Shown: in pieces, positions 28,982 through 37,639 of the stretch
How positions within the stretch are numbered: the stretch's first letter is position 1
Layout: each line of letters starts with the position of its first letter
Assembly: GCA_965197825.1 (NCBI GenBank)
Contig: CBDANW010000002.1
Span: 310,001-374,000, forward strand
Source: CBDANW01 sp965197825
Lineage (GTDB): Bacteria > Acidobacteriota > Vicinamibacteria > Marinacidobacterales > DATDRI01
DNA: 64,000 nt
Direction: 5' to 3'
Translations under genes and position numbers: made by a program
Notes under the pieces: generated by a model
Seen by the model: only the letters and a program-made list of their open reading frames with translations
Told to the model about the DNA's origin: nothing
Database searches by the model: none

Positions 28982-30382
28982 GGTCAAGTCTTAATTTTCC
29001 TGTCAAATCTCCGTACGGTTCCCCGCGCTCGGTTAAGCTGCTGATTCCTCCGACGTGCCTTGCGGGAGAAGCTCGTTGCGAAGCTCCTCGACTTTCCTAG
29101 CGGCGAAGACATCCATCCTCACGCCGCGCCATTTGTTTGCGACGGCCAAGAGCACAGCGAACGAGAGTTTCATCGCGGCCTCCTCGGTGAAGAAGTGAGG
29201 AATGACCTTTGTGCGACGTTTGTGCTCTCCGAACGTGCGCTCAAGTAGATTCGACGTGCGAAGCCTTTTGTGATGCGCCGCAGGAAGGCGTAGCGCCTGA
29301 AGACACGCTTCGAGGGTCTCTTCCATGCACTTCATCGCGCTCGGGAATCGTTGACGGTACCGAGCGATCACCTCCCGACCCTTCTTCAGCCCTTGCTCGT
29401 AGCTGTTCGCATGGAACGACTCAAGGATGGCCGCCTTGAGTTCGTCGCGCACTTCCTTCGGAGCCTTGCCCAGGATGTTCTCGAGGCGGTGCTTCTGGCA
29501 ACGTTGCTTGAGGCTTCGAGGGAAGACCTCTGCGATCGCTTTGAGCACTCCAGGATTCCCGTCCGTCACGATGAGCAACGGCTCCCTCATTCCTCGGGCC
29601 ACCATCTCCTGCAAAAACCCCTTCCAGTTCTCGTAGGATTCTCGGTTGCCGACACCGATATGAAGAAGAACTCGCGTCCCATCAGCGCGATAGCCGGTCG
29701 CAACGAGGATGGGCTCTTTCCTCTCCGCTCCTTGGTGGTAGCGCAGGTACGTGCCGTCGAGCTCGAGATACAACAGCTTCTCGTTCGAGAGATCCCGTTT
29801 TCGAAACGCCTCGAAATCCTCCGACAGACACCGTGTGACCCGGCTCACCACCGACTTCGAGACACCCGTGCCGCTCAGCACGTCCGCGAACGTCGCCTCA
29901 ATGTCACGCGTCGACATCCCGTGGACGTACATCCGCGCGATCAGTTCATCGAGTTTCTCGGTCCGGCTCACGTAGGCGTCGAGAATCTTTGACTGAAACA
30001 CCTTCTCTGTTTCTCGTACCCGCGGCACTTGCACCGTTACCGCTCCCTCGCCCGTGAGGACCCGATGCGACTCATACCCGTTGCGTCGTCCCTTCTCCTT
30101 CGTCGTTGCCGGAGCGTTCTCATAGTAGTTTCGACCCAACGCCTCCGTCACCTCGCGCTCCAACGCATATTGAAGCATCATCTGAGCTCCCGACCGGACG
30201 ATCTCCGAGAGATTCATCTCCCCAAATACCAGTTGTTCCTCGAACTGCTTGAGTAATCGCTGACTCGGTAGTACCTTTCCCATGATGTATGGTTCTCCTT
30301 TTCTGTCCCCATGACGGGGACGGGTTTTGAGCTTGGGGAACCATACATCGTTTTTCTTTGACAGGAATCTTAAGACATCACC
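28982..30382 (-). mobile_element. IS256-like element type 1, copy 3
   Basis: Complete inverted copy inserted in the IS5-like element. Flanks CTCTTTTT (28974-28981) and CTCTTTTG (30383-30390) form an imperfect 8-bp target duplication; the uninterrupted IS5 copy at about 61650 reads CTCTTTTG. Confidence 0.93.
29033..30283 (-). CDS. IS256-like (type 1) transposase, intact
   Basis: 416 residues, identical or nearly so to copy 2. Fold-back leader lies at 30284-30348. All three catalytic contexts are present. Confidence 0.93.
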   Translation of the reverse strand: MGKVLPSQRLLKQFEEQLVFGEMNLSEIVRSGAQMMLQYALEREVTEALGRNYYENAPATTKEKGRRNGYESHRVLTGEGAVTVQVPRVRETEKVFQSKILDAYVSRTEKLDELIARMYVHGMSTRDIEATFADVLSGTGVSKSVVSRVTRCLSEDFEAFRKRDLSNEKLLYLELDGTYLRYHQGAERKEPILVATGYRADGTRVLLHIGVGNRESYENWKGFLQEMVARGMREPLLIVTDGNPGVLKAIAEVFPRSLKQRCQKHRLENILGKAPKEVRDELKAAILESFHANSYEQGLKKGREVIARYRQRFPSAMKCMEETLEACLQALRLPAAHHKRLRTSNLLERTFGEHKRRTKVIPHFFTEEAAMKLSFAVLLAVANKWRGVRMDVFAARKVEELRNELLPQGTSEESAA

Positions 30383-31132
30383 CTCTTTTGTGCTCTGCGC
30401 AGCTGGCCGGCGTGGACAGCGAGACCGCTGCTGTCGATCAAGATGTGCAACGGCGTCTTCTGCTTGACTTGGTAGAAGGGGACCTTACCCAGATTCGGCT
30501 TCCGCCTCGAGATCGTGGTGTGATCGGGCACATCATTGTCTAGCTTCATCAGAGCGAACAACGATCGCAGCAATCCCTCGCTCTGCCTAGATGACAGATG
30601 AAACACCATGCCCAGGGTGACAGCCGTCTCGATGGCGTGGTTCGAGTACTTGCGTTGACGGCCCGGTTTCCTCCTCCTCGGCCGGGGCGCGTCCCAGTTC
30701 ACAAGCTTGCCGGCGGTGAGCGAGACCCAGACGGTCAGGCTCCCGCGGTTGCGTAGACCCGCCTCATATTCACGCCAATTCCTCACGCGATAGGCCTTCT
30801 TCACATACTTCCGCTGAGTGCGTTTGAAAATGCTCATGGGGAACCTCGAATCCGTGAGTACAGGACAATTGTGGACCGAGATCGCGAGTTGTGCACCAAG
30901 GCAAAGGAGCTCTGGAAAAACGGATGGTCTTGGCCTAGCTTCTCTTCAAATGTATCTACAAACTTCTTGGGGTCAGTCTCCTCGATAACTTCTCCATAGT
31001 TCTCCATAATTTCATCCACATCGAACATTGCGTAATAAAGTTTCTGCTTTGCCTCGACAAAAGCTTCTCGAATTGAACCACAGCTCAGTCGAAACTCGTG
31101 CGAATACGACTCAGGAATTGAATCAAGTTCGA

Positions 31133-32532
31133 GGTGATGTCTTAAGATTCCTGTCAAAGAAAAACGATGTATGGTTCCCCAAGCTCAAACCCGTCCCCGT
31201 CATGGGGACAGAAAAGGAGAACCATACATCATGGGAAAGGTACTACCGAGTCAGCGATTGCTCAAGCAGTTCGAGGAACAACTGGTATTTGGGGAGATGA
31301 ATCTCTCGGAGATCGTCCGGTCGGGAGCTCAGATGATGCTTCAATATGCGTTGGAGCGCGAGGTGACGGAGGCGTTGGGTCGAAACTACTATGAGAACGC
31401 TCCGGCAACGACGAAGGAGAAGGGACGACGCAACGGGTATGAGTCGCATCGGGTCCTCACGGGCGAGGGAGCGGTAACGGTGCAAGTGCCGCGGGTACGA
31501 GAAACAGAGAAGGTGTTTCAGTCAAAGATTCTCGACGCCTACGTGAGCCGGACCGAGAAACTCGATGAACTGATCGCGCGGATGTACGTCCACGGGATGT
31601 CGACGCGTGACATTGAGGCGACGTTCGCGGACGTGCTGAGCGGCACGGGTGTCTCGAAGTCGGTGGTGAGCCGGGTCACACGGTGTCTGTCGGAGGATTT
31701 CGAGGCGTTTCGAAAACGGGATCTCTCGAACGAGAAGCTGTTGTATCTCGAGCTCGACGGCACGTACCTGCGCTACCACCAAGGAGCGGAGAGGAAAGAG
31801 CCCATCCTCGTTGCGACCGGCTATCGCGCTGATGGGACGCGAGTTCTTCTTCATATCGGTGTCGGCAACCGAGAATCCTACGAGAACTGGAAGGGGTTTT
31901 TGCAGGAGATGGTGGCCCGAGGAATGAGGGAGCCGTTGCTCATCGTGACGGACGGGAATCCTGGAGTGCTCAAAGCGATCGCAGAGGTCTTCCCTCGAAG
32001 CCTCAAGCAACGTTGCCAGAAGCACCGCCTCGAGAACATCCTGGGCAAGGCTCCGAAGGAAGTGCGCGACGAACTCAAGGCGGCCATCCTTGAGTCGTTC
32101 CATGCGAACAGCTACGAGCAAGGGCTGAAGAAGGGTCGGGAGGTGATCGCTCGGTACCGTCAACGATTCCCGAGCGCGATGAAGTGCATGGAAGAGACCT
32201 TCGAAGCGTGTCTTCAGGCGCTACTCCTTCCTGCGGCGCATCACAAAAGGCTTCGCACGTCGAATCTACTTGAGCGCACGTTCGGAGAGCACAAACGTCG
32301 CACAAAGGTCATTCCTCACTTCTTCACCGAGGAGGCCGCGATGAAACTCTCGTTCGCTGTGCTCTTGGCCGTCGCAAACAAATGGCGCGGCGTGAGGATG
32401 GATGTCTTCGCCGCTAGGAAAGTCGAGGAGCTTCGCAACGAGCTTCTCCCGCAAGGCACGTCGGAGGAATCAGCAGCTTAACCGAGCGCGGGGAACCGTA
32501 CGGAGATTTGACAGGAAAATTAAGACTTGACC
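31133..32532 (+). mobile_element. IS256-like element type 1, copy 4
   Basis: Complete. Target duplication AAGTTCGA (31125-31132 and 32533-32540). Inserted in the unknown minus-strand gene. Confidence 0.95.
31231..32481 (+). CDS. IS256-like (type 1) transposase, intact
   Basis: 416 residues; differs from copy 2 by very few codons (for example EETFEACLQALLLP where copy 2 has EETLEACLQALRLP). Start ATG 31231 after AAGGAG within the fold-back leader. Confidence 0.93.
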   Translation: MGKVLPSQRLLKQFEEQLVFGEMNLSEIVRSGAQMMLQYALEREVTEALGRNYYENAPATTKEKGRRNGYESHRVLTGEGAVTVQVPRVRETEKVFQSKILDAYVSRTEKLDELIARMYVHGMSTRDIEATFADVLSGTGVSKSVVSRVTRCLSEDFEAFRKRDLSNEKLLYLELDGTYLRYHQGAERKEPILVATGYRADGTRVLLHIGVGNRESYENWKGFLQEMVARGMREPLLIVTDGNPGVLKAIAEVFPRSLKQRCQKHRLENILGKAPKEVRDELKAAILESFHANSYEQGLKKGREVIARYRQRFPSAMKCMEETFEACLQALLLPAAHHKRLRTSNLLERTFGEHKRRTKVIPHFFTEEAAMKLSFAVLLAVANKWRGVRMDVFAARKVEELRNELLPQGTSEESAA

Positions 32533-32684
32533 AAGTTCGATCCGGTATGGATCCAGCCGTGTCAGCGTCCGGTCAGGCGGGATTGCAACTTTCGGTGGAC
32601 TGTATGAGTGTAGGACCCCGTTGAGAGTGGCTTTAATGTCGGATTGGTTGCCTCCTAGCGCACTAAGTAAGTCTTGGCAGAACC

Positions 32685-34060
32685 CTTAGTGTCTGTGTTT
32701 GCGACCGGGCCAAGGGCCGTGGGCTTTACAATCGTCTTGGGCGGGCGGGTCGTCACCATGCAGATGACCACCTAGTCGAGAGCGAATATCGAAGCGTGTT
32801 CCTGAAGCTGTTTCCACGCTACGCCGGTCGAGCCCGCCGAGGGGCTACCGTCGCCGGCGACCATCTACGCGGCACGGCAGTAGTAGTTGAGAATGCCCCC
32901 AAGTCGCTCTCGCGGCACGATGGGGCCAGCGTCATTCGCGCTTGCCGGCAGAGGTGTGAGGAGCTCGTTGCCGAGACCTTGGTGGTTCCGTTCTGTGTGA
33001 TAGTGCACTACGTATTCGGTTACCGCTGTGCGCAGGTGTCGCTCACTGAGAGGTACGAAGCGGTCGAGACACTCTCGACGTATGGAGAGAACGAATCTTT
33101 CCGCATATGCGTTCAGATTCGGACTATTGGCGGGAAGGCGCAGGGGCTTCACGCCTGAATCTCTCAAGAGCCCACGTACCGCCTCGGTGAATAGCGGGTC
33201 CCGGTCGTGGATGAGGTATCGCTTGCCAAGGAGGAAACCATCCCACATGTCCGTGAGGTTTCTTGCCACCTGCTTCATCCACTCCCCGTTGGGGTCCGAC
33301 GTTATCCCACCGATGCACACGCAGCGAGTGGCGATATCGATGACAAACAGGACATGGTAGCGGACGAGCCCGAACGGGTTCACAACCTCGACGGTGAACA
33401 GGTCTGTCGCAGCGATGGCGCCCCAATGAGCCTTGATGAAGGTGCTCCACGACATGCTCTTGCCCCGCTCCGGCGCAGGCGCGATACCGTGCTCGGCGAG
33501 GAGCCTCTCGATAGTGTTGCGTCCGAGTTCATGTCCGAGGTTCTTGAGTGCGCCTCGCAGGCGCGTATATCCCCACGTCGGGTTCTCCTGCGCCACGCGC
33601 ACAATGAGCTCACGGATGTCCTTCGCCGTCGGAGGTCGGCCTGGGCTCCGGTTCTTGCTGCCATCGTACTTGGCTGCGATGAGGCAGCGGTACCAACGCA
33701 GAAGCGTAGCGGGTGTGGCAACCGACGCAATCTGGGCCAGCGCCTCGCGGCCCAAAGCCTGGGCCTTGACCGCGAGCCTGCGCCGCTCGTCGTCCGAGAG
33801 CCTGAGACGCTTGCCCCGAAGCCCGGCTCGGAGCACACGGTTCTCCTCTTGCTGGTAGTCGACCACATCCTGCTGCTGGCGGTTGACCCAGCCAGCTAGA
33901 ACGAGCAGTAGGAATTGCACGTGGTACGTCATCATGGATCTGAAGATAACACCCTCGGGCCAGACGATTGTAAAGCCTACGGCCCTTGGCCCCGGCGCAA
34001 ACACAGACACTAAGCTGCTGATTTATGGTCTATTTCAAAAGGGCCGAGTTTTGGCACAGG
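32685..34060 (-). mobile_element. rve element B, copy 1 (right tip missing)
   Basis: Left end with full terminal module (34010-34060; copy 12) and an intact transposase; at the other end the inverted repeat is truncated at 32685, lacking the outer ~50-bp module. The long inverted repeats of B (about 100 bp, to CAATCGTCT) are best seen in copy 2. Confidence 0.88.
32865..33935 (-). CDS. rve/integrase-core transposase of element B
   Basis: 356 residues from MMTYHVQFLLLVLAGWVNRQ. N-terminal helix-turn-helix region (RLRLSDDERRRLAVKAQALG; TPATLLRWYRCLIAAKYDGS; YTRLRGALKNLGHELGRNTI) then the catalytic core: AATDLFTVEVVNPFG (D), YLIHDRDPLFTEAVRGLL (D) and NAYAERFVLSIRRECLDRF (E), ending with NHQGLGNELL. 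This architecture is shared by IS481-like and other TGT/ACA-ended elements. A longer in-frame extension to 34010 reads through the inverted repeat and is unlikely to be used. Looks functional, but its element has one damaged end. Confidence 0.88.
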   Translation of the reverse strand: MMTYHVQFLLLVLAGWVNRQQQDVVDYQQEENRVLRAGLRGKRLRLSDDERRRLAVKAQALGREALAQIASVATPATLLRWYRCLIAAKYDGSKNRSPGRPPTAKDIRELIVRVAQENPTWGYTRLRGALKNLGHELGRNTIERLLAEHGIAPAPERGKSMSWSTFIKAHWGAIAATDLFTVEVVNPFGLVRYHVLFVIDIATRCVCIGGITSDPNGEWMKQVARNLTDMWDGFLLGKRYLIHDRDPLFTEAVRGLLRDSGVKPLRLPANSPNLNAYAERFVLSIRRECLDRFVPLSERHLRTAVTEYVVHYHTERNHQGLGNELLTPLPASANDAGPIVPRERLGGILNYYCRAA

Positions 34061-34091
34061 ACGGGGTCGCTGGGAGCCGCGCTATCGCTTG

Positions 34092-36635
34092 CTAGTGTTT
34101 CCGCTCGTCGGTTGGCACGCTGAAGCGGTCCGATCCGAAGATCATCCTGCGAAACACCGCGTCTCGCTGCTCGGCGAACACTTCCAAGTCGCGGACGCTA
34201 TCCCGCCAGAGCTGAGTATCGTTGTCGGGGAAATTCCGGTGCAGGTCGTCGACCATGTCCGGAGCGATGAGATCCCGGTGGCGCCGAATGTGGGCCAGCA
34301 CGTTGTAGGGATGGAGCGCCCCTTCCAGTTGACGACTCACTTCTTCGAGAAAGTACCTTTGATAGTGCTCGCTTTCCATCAGCGCGACAAACATCCTGGA
34401 GATCAGGTTGTGGCGTATTCCGAAAGCGCGCTCGAAACTGTCGGCCGAGAACCCTTCCGGCATCCTTCCCAGGCCGTACTCGGAGTCCCAGACGAAGAAG
34501 ACCCATTTGCCTTCCGGCCGGCGGGGACGCGCCGCTATGAAATTACGCTGGGGCCAATCATGATTCTGCGCCCAGATGTTGAGAATCATGTAGCGCGTGT
34601 AATTGTCGATGTCGACGAGATTCCTGGCCCGCTGGTACTGAGCCTCATCGCGAAGGTCAGCGCTGTCGAAGAACTCGTACGCCGCGTTCCAGGCCGCCAG
34701 ATCGCCGTCCAGAGCGCCGTCGAACTTGATGACGTCCCAATTCTCGCCTTCTTCGGGAAAATAGGACCCGAGCAGCACAGCGTCCAACCTCTCCACCACG
34801 TTGAATAACCCTCTGTATTTCATGTTGACGAAGAGGTTGTACCAGGTCCCCTGGACGGCCAGGTCTCCCATATCGTGTTGCAGCGCGCGGATGACGCTGT
34901 CGCGAATGTAGCTCCCTTTACCACCGCTGCGAATCGAGTCGTTGAGGTTAATTCGCAGCACGAGCTTGTCATAAACGTCGACGCGGCTTGTGGGGATGAC
35001 CGGAAACCTCAGCTTCTTCCCGCCGTACTCGTTCCGAAAGTACATCCGATAGGCCTTCTTGGTGCTGAGGTTGCCGGTCCTGCCCGTCTCCCCGCCGTGA
35101 AGCCGGAGGCCCATGCCGCTCGCCGCCACCCGTTTCCCGTCAGCGTCGAGAAACTCCACGTGCCCCTCGCGCTCGGCGTCCCGGCCTCTCCCGCCGGGGA
35201 TCAGATGAACGTCACGGAAATCAACGGGCCTCATCGCGATCGACAGGAGCGGGCGCTCGAGAGTCGCCGTATCGAAGAAGTAGGACTGTGTCTCGACCTG
35301 GGTAATTTGCTCCTCGACGGCGAAGCCGGCGGCGCGGATAACCGTGCCGGCCAGTGCCCCTTCGGGAAGATCGATGGGCGCGTCATAAAACAGGCTCTCA
35401 TGGGTAGGCTTCGCCCCGGTGAGGGTGTAGCGGATCTGAGCCCGCCGCATTGGCAAGTTGAGGGAAATCTCCACTCGAAGCGGTTCGGAATACTCGCCAC
35501 CTTGCGGCTCGAATAGCGGTCGATTCGCGATCGGCTGGCCGGACACCGGACCACGGTTCGTTTCCCTGGGAGAGGGAGAGAGATAGTAACGAAAGTCTCC
35601 CGTGCCATCGGGAAAACGTCCGTAGGACCGGTCCCCGGTCTGGGGCGGAAGAATCACCGCGTCCTGAACTTCGCCGTCCGGTTTGCTAAGAAGCAATATC
35701 TCCCTCGACCGCAGCCTGAAGTTGGCGTGAAGCACGGGCCGGGCGGCACCCAACTCTGGAACCAGAAACAAAGTGCTCTCGTCGCTGCTCTTCCGTTCAA
35801 CCTCGATGGCGAGAACGTTCTCGCCGGGCGTCAGTAAATGGGCCCTCGGCGTGAGGTCGAATCGCTCCCAGGTCCGGATCTGGTGCCGACGGACCGGCCG
35901 TTCCGGCTGGCGGGGCGCGGCCCGGGGCTCGATGGCGGGTTGAGGCTCCTCGGCCACGGTCACCCGCACGCCGTTCAAGTAAGCAGAAAACCCGGCACTG
36001 AACCCGACCTGGAGCGAAAGCTGGTCCAGATTGTCTCCTGGCTCGACGCGGAAAACGTGGCGAAAGTACGCCGGGCCTGAAGCAGCGGGGACGAAGCTGA
36101 CTTTGTGATCGAGGGGAGAATCGACTTCCGGCACCCAGGTCTTCCAGGTCCGGTCATCGAAAGCCCGGAGCTTCCACCGCGGCGGCAGCTCGTCGAGGGG
36201 TGTCGCGGACAGGGTACGCCACCGCGCGTGTCGAGAGACCAGATGCGGGTCGAAAGAGGCAGAGAGATTCTCTGCGTTCTTCGCGGGGGAGACGGGAGCG
36301 GGTTGTGCGATCCGGTTCTTCCCCGAGCACCAGACCAGTAGGGTCTGACCGGGAGCCAGGGTTGTATCCGGGAAAACCCACTTCTTGGGCTGCCCCACAT
36401 CGTCGCTGAGACCGAAACCGCCGAGATTGAGCGGGCGGCTTCCTATGTTTACCAGCTCGACCCAGTCGGTGCTGTGCCGGTCGTCGTCCAAAATGGAAAA
36501 CGCGTTCGAGACCAGTACCTCATTGATGACCACGCCGGCTTGTGAAACAGTTCTGCCCCGGAGGAAAAGGGCTAAGGCAATCAGGACCGCGAGCACGGAG
36601 GTGATTACAGCTTTGAAGGTTTTCGAGCTTCTCAC
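34092..36635 (-). CDS. Large membrane-anchored CotH kinase family protein
   Basis: 847 residues. N-terminal signal anchor (ITSVLAVLIALALFL), lamin-tail domain (VVINEVLVSNA; DWVELVNIGSRPLNLGGFGL; about 30-115), a galactose-binding-like domain (about 150-300), a chitobiase-type Fn3-like domain (IRYTLTGAKPTHES, ~400), then the CotH kinase domain (~460-800): LRLHGGETGR, YRGLFNVVERLDAVLL, NYTRYMILNIWAQNHDWPQR and WVFFVWDSEYGLG, the last with the metal-binding D. CotH proteins are atypical protein kinases of spore coats and bacterial surfaces. GTG start lies 1 bp from an IS end, so the native promoter is lost. Confidence 0.85.
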   Translation of the reverse strand: MRSSKTFKAVITSVLAVLIALALFLRGRTVSQAGVVINEVLVSNAFSILDDDRHSTDWVELVNIGSRPLNLGGFGLSDDVGQPKKWVFPDTTLAPGQTLLVWCSGKNRIAQPAPVSPAKNAENLSASFDPHLVSRHARWRTLSATPLDELPPRWKLRAFDDRTWKTWVPEVDSPLDHKVSFVPAASGPAYFRHVFRVEPGDNLDQLSLQVGFSAGFSAYLNGVRVTVAEEPQPAIEPRAAPRQPERPVRRHQIRTWERFDLTPRAHLLTPGENVLAIEVERKSSDESTLFLVPELGAARPVLHANFRLRSREILLLSKPDGEVQDAVILPPQTGDRSYGRFPDGTGDFRYYLSPSPRETNRGPVSGQPIANRPLFEPQGGEYSEPLRVEISLNLPMRRAQIRYTLTGAKPTHESLFYDAPIDLPEGALAGTVIRAAGFAVEEQITQVETQSYFFDTATLERPLLSIAMRPVDFRDVHLIPGGRGRDAEREGHVEFLDADGKRVAASGMGLRLHGGETGRTGNLSTKKAYRMYFRNEYGGKKLRFPVIPTSRVDVYDKLVLRINLNDSIRSGGKGSYIRDSVIRALQHDMGDLAVQGTWYNLFVNMKYRGLFNVVERLDAVLLGSYFPEEGENWDVIKFDGALDGDLAAWNAAYEFFDSADLRDEAQYQRARNLVDIDNYTRYMILNIWAQNHDWPQRNFIAARPRRPEGKWVFFVWDSEYGLGRMPEGFSADSFERAFGIRHNLISRMFVALMESEHYQRYFLEEVSRQLEGALHPYNVLAHIRRHRDLIAPDMVDDLHRNFPDNDTQLWRDSVRDLEVFAEQRDAVFRRMIFGSDRFSVPTDERKH

Positions 36636-36636
36636 G

Positions 36637-36846
36637 AGCTCTTGTCAATAGGTGTGTAAAAAAATTCAGGCAGCAGCAACCTTCAACGACTCCGTTACCC
36701 TGTCTCCATCTTCAAATCGAACGCCCAGGTGAACCTCTCGCATCAGCTCCGGTGCGTTGAGCCGGCGAAAATTCCTCTCCGCAACCAGAAGCAGTTTGAA
36801 GATTGTCGCAGTGGCGGACTCGACTTTCTTGAACCTTTTGGCCGCA
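36637..36846 (-). repeat. IS256-like type 2, right-end fragment
   Basis: 210 bp of the right end: terminal AGCTCTTGTCAATAGGTGTG and the last ~58 transposase codons (RFKKVESATATIFKLLLVAE). Lies directly upstream of the CotH start. Confidence 0.9.
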
Positions 36847-36862
36847 TACGTTCTACCATAAG

Positions 36863-37000
36863 TCAACAGTATCGCGCATGTACGATTTGGGAAACTTCTG
36901 GTTCGAGAAGGCGTTCGATATTTCCCTCCGCTGTTAGTTCGTACGCTTGTCCCTTCCATTTAATTGATCCAAATGAATTTAGAGCCCCGACCGCCATCAT
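36863..37000 (-). CDS. Possible 45-residue protein or gene fragment
   Basis: Open frame MMAVGALNSFGSIKWKGQAY then ELTAEGNIERLLEPEVSQIV, ending HARYC. Composition looks protein-like, but there is no clear ribosome-binding site and both sides are IS debris. Contains the coincidental TGTCCCTTCCATTTAATT on the opposite strand (36949), similar to the element A end. Confidence 0.3.
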   Translation of the reverse strand: MMAVGALNSFGSIKWKGQAYELTAEGNIERLLEPEVSQIVHARYC

Positions 37001-37025
37001 CTAAGGGTTCGCCATGGGGTGCCGA

Positions 37026-37070
37026 GTGTGCAATTTTCGTCCGCCACAAATGTGCAATTTACAGCCGCCG
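37026..37070 (+). repeat. TGTGCAATTT direct repeat (possible IS21-like end)
   Basis: TGTGCAATTTTCGTCCGCC (37026) is followed 23 bp later by TGTGCAATTTACAGCCGCCG. Repeated TGTGCAATTT units near an end are seen in IS21-family termini; no istA/istB remnant is present. Confidence 0.35.
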
Positions 37071-37639
37071 CTAACAATGGTGACGATCGCTACCCCGTCC
37101 TGTGCCAAAACTCGGCCCTTTTGAAATAGGCCATAAATCAGCAACTTAGTGTCTGTGTTTGCGACCGGGCCAAGGGCCGTGGGCTTTACAATCGTCTTGG
37201 GCGGGCGGGTCGTCACCATGCAGACGACCACCTAGTCGAGAGCGAATATCGAAGCATGTTCCTGAAGCTGTTTCCACGCTACGCCGGTCGAGCCCGCCGA
37301 GGGGCTACCGTCGCCGGCGACCATCTACGCGGCACGGCAGTAGTAGTTGAGAATGCCCCCAAGTCGCTCTCGCGACACGATGGGGCCAGTGTCATTCGCG
37401 CTTGCCGGCAGAGGTGTGAGGAGCTCGTTGCCGAGACCTTGGTGGTTCCGTTCTGTGTGATAGTGCACTACGTATTCGGTTACCGCTGTGCGCAGGTGTC
37501 GCTCACTGAGAGGTACGAAGCGGTCGAGACACTCTCGACGTATGGAGAGAACGAATCTTTCCGCGTATGCGTTCAGATTCGGACTATTGGCGGGAAGGCG
37601 CAGGGGCTTCACGCCTGAATCTCTCAACAGCCCACGTAC

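Larger units (their letters stand above)
28463..30837 (-). pseudogene. IS5-like transposase split by an IS256-like insertion
   Basis: N-terminal part 30383-30837 (MSIFKRTQRKYVKKAYRVRN; RNRGSLTVWVSLTAG, as in the IS903 group) and C-terminal part 28463-28981 (SRDYRKLHLCVDEQSGEVV; ARADTAYDAGGVYEAIE; KVETTFHRYKAIVG, the last E-x-x-x-R-x-K-like region). Removing the insertion and one flank restores AQKSRDYRKL as in copy 2. Catalytic DDE residues are divided between the parts. Confidence 0.85.
28408..30903 (-). mobile_element. IS5-like element, copy 1 (interrupted)
   Basis: 18-bp perfect terminal inverted repeats TGCCTTGGTGCACAACTC at 28408-28425 and 30886-30903. A type 1 IS256-like element is inserted at 28982. 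A second copy is at 61075-63404. No clear target duplication. Confidence 0.88.
30904..32685 (-). pseudogene. Unknown gene interrupted by IS256-like copy 4 and cut at both ends
   Basis: Removing the IS (31133-32532) and one 8-bp duplication gives a continuous frame of about 125 codons on the minus strand: FCQDLLSALGGNQSDIKATL, GVLHSYSPPKVAIPPDRTLT, RLDPYRIELDSIPESYSHEF, RLSCGSIREAFVEAKQKLYY and onward to HPFFQSSFA. The 5' side is lost at an element B end (32685) and the 3' side at the IS5-like right end (30903). The family is not recognised; acidic C-terminal half (NYGEVIEETDPKKFVDTFEE). Confidence 0.6.
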
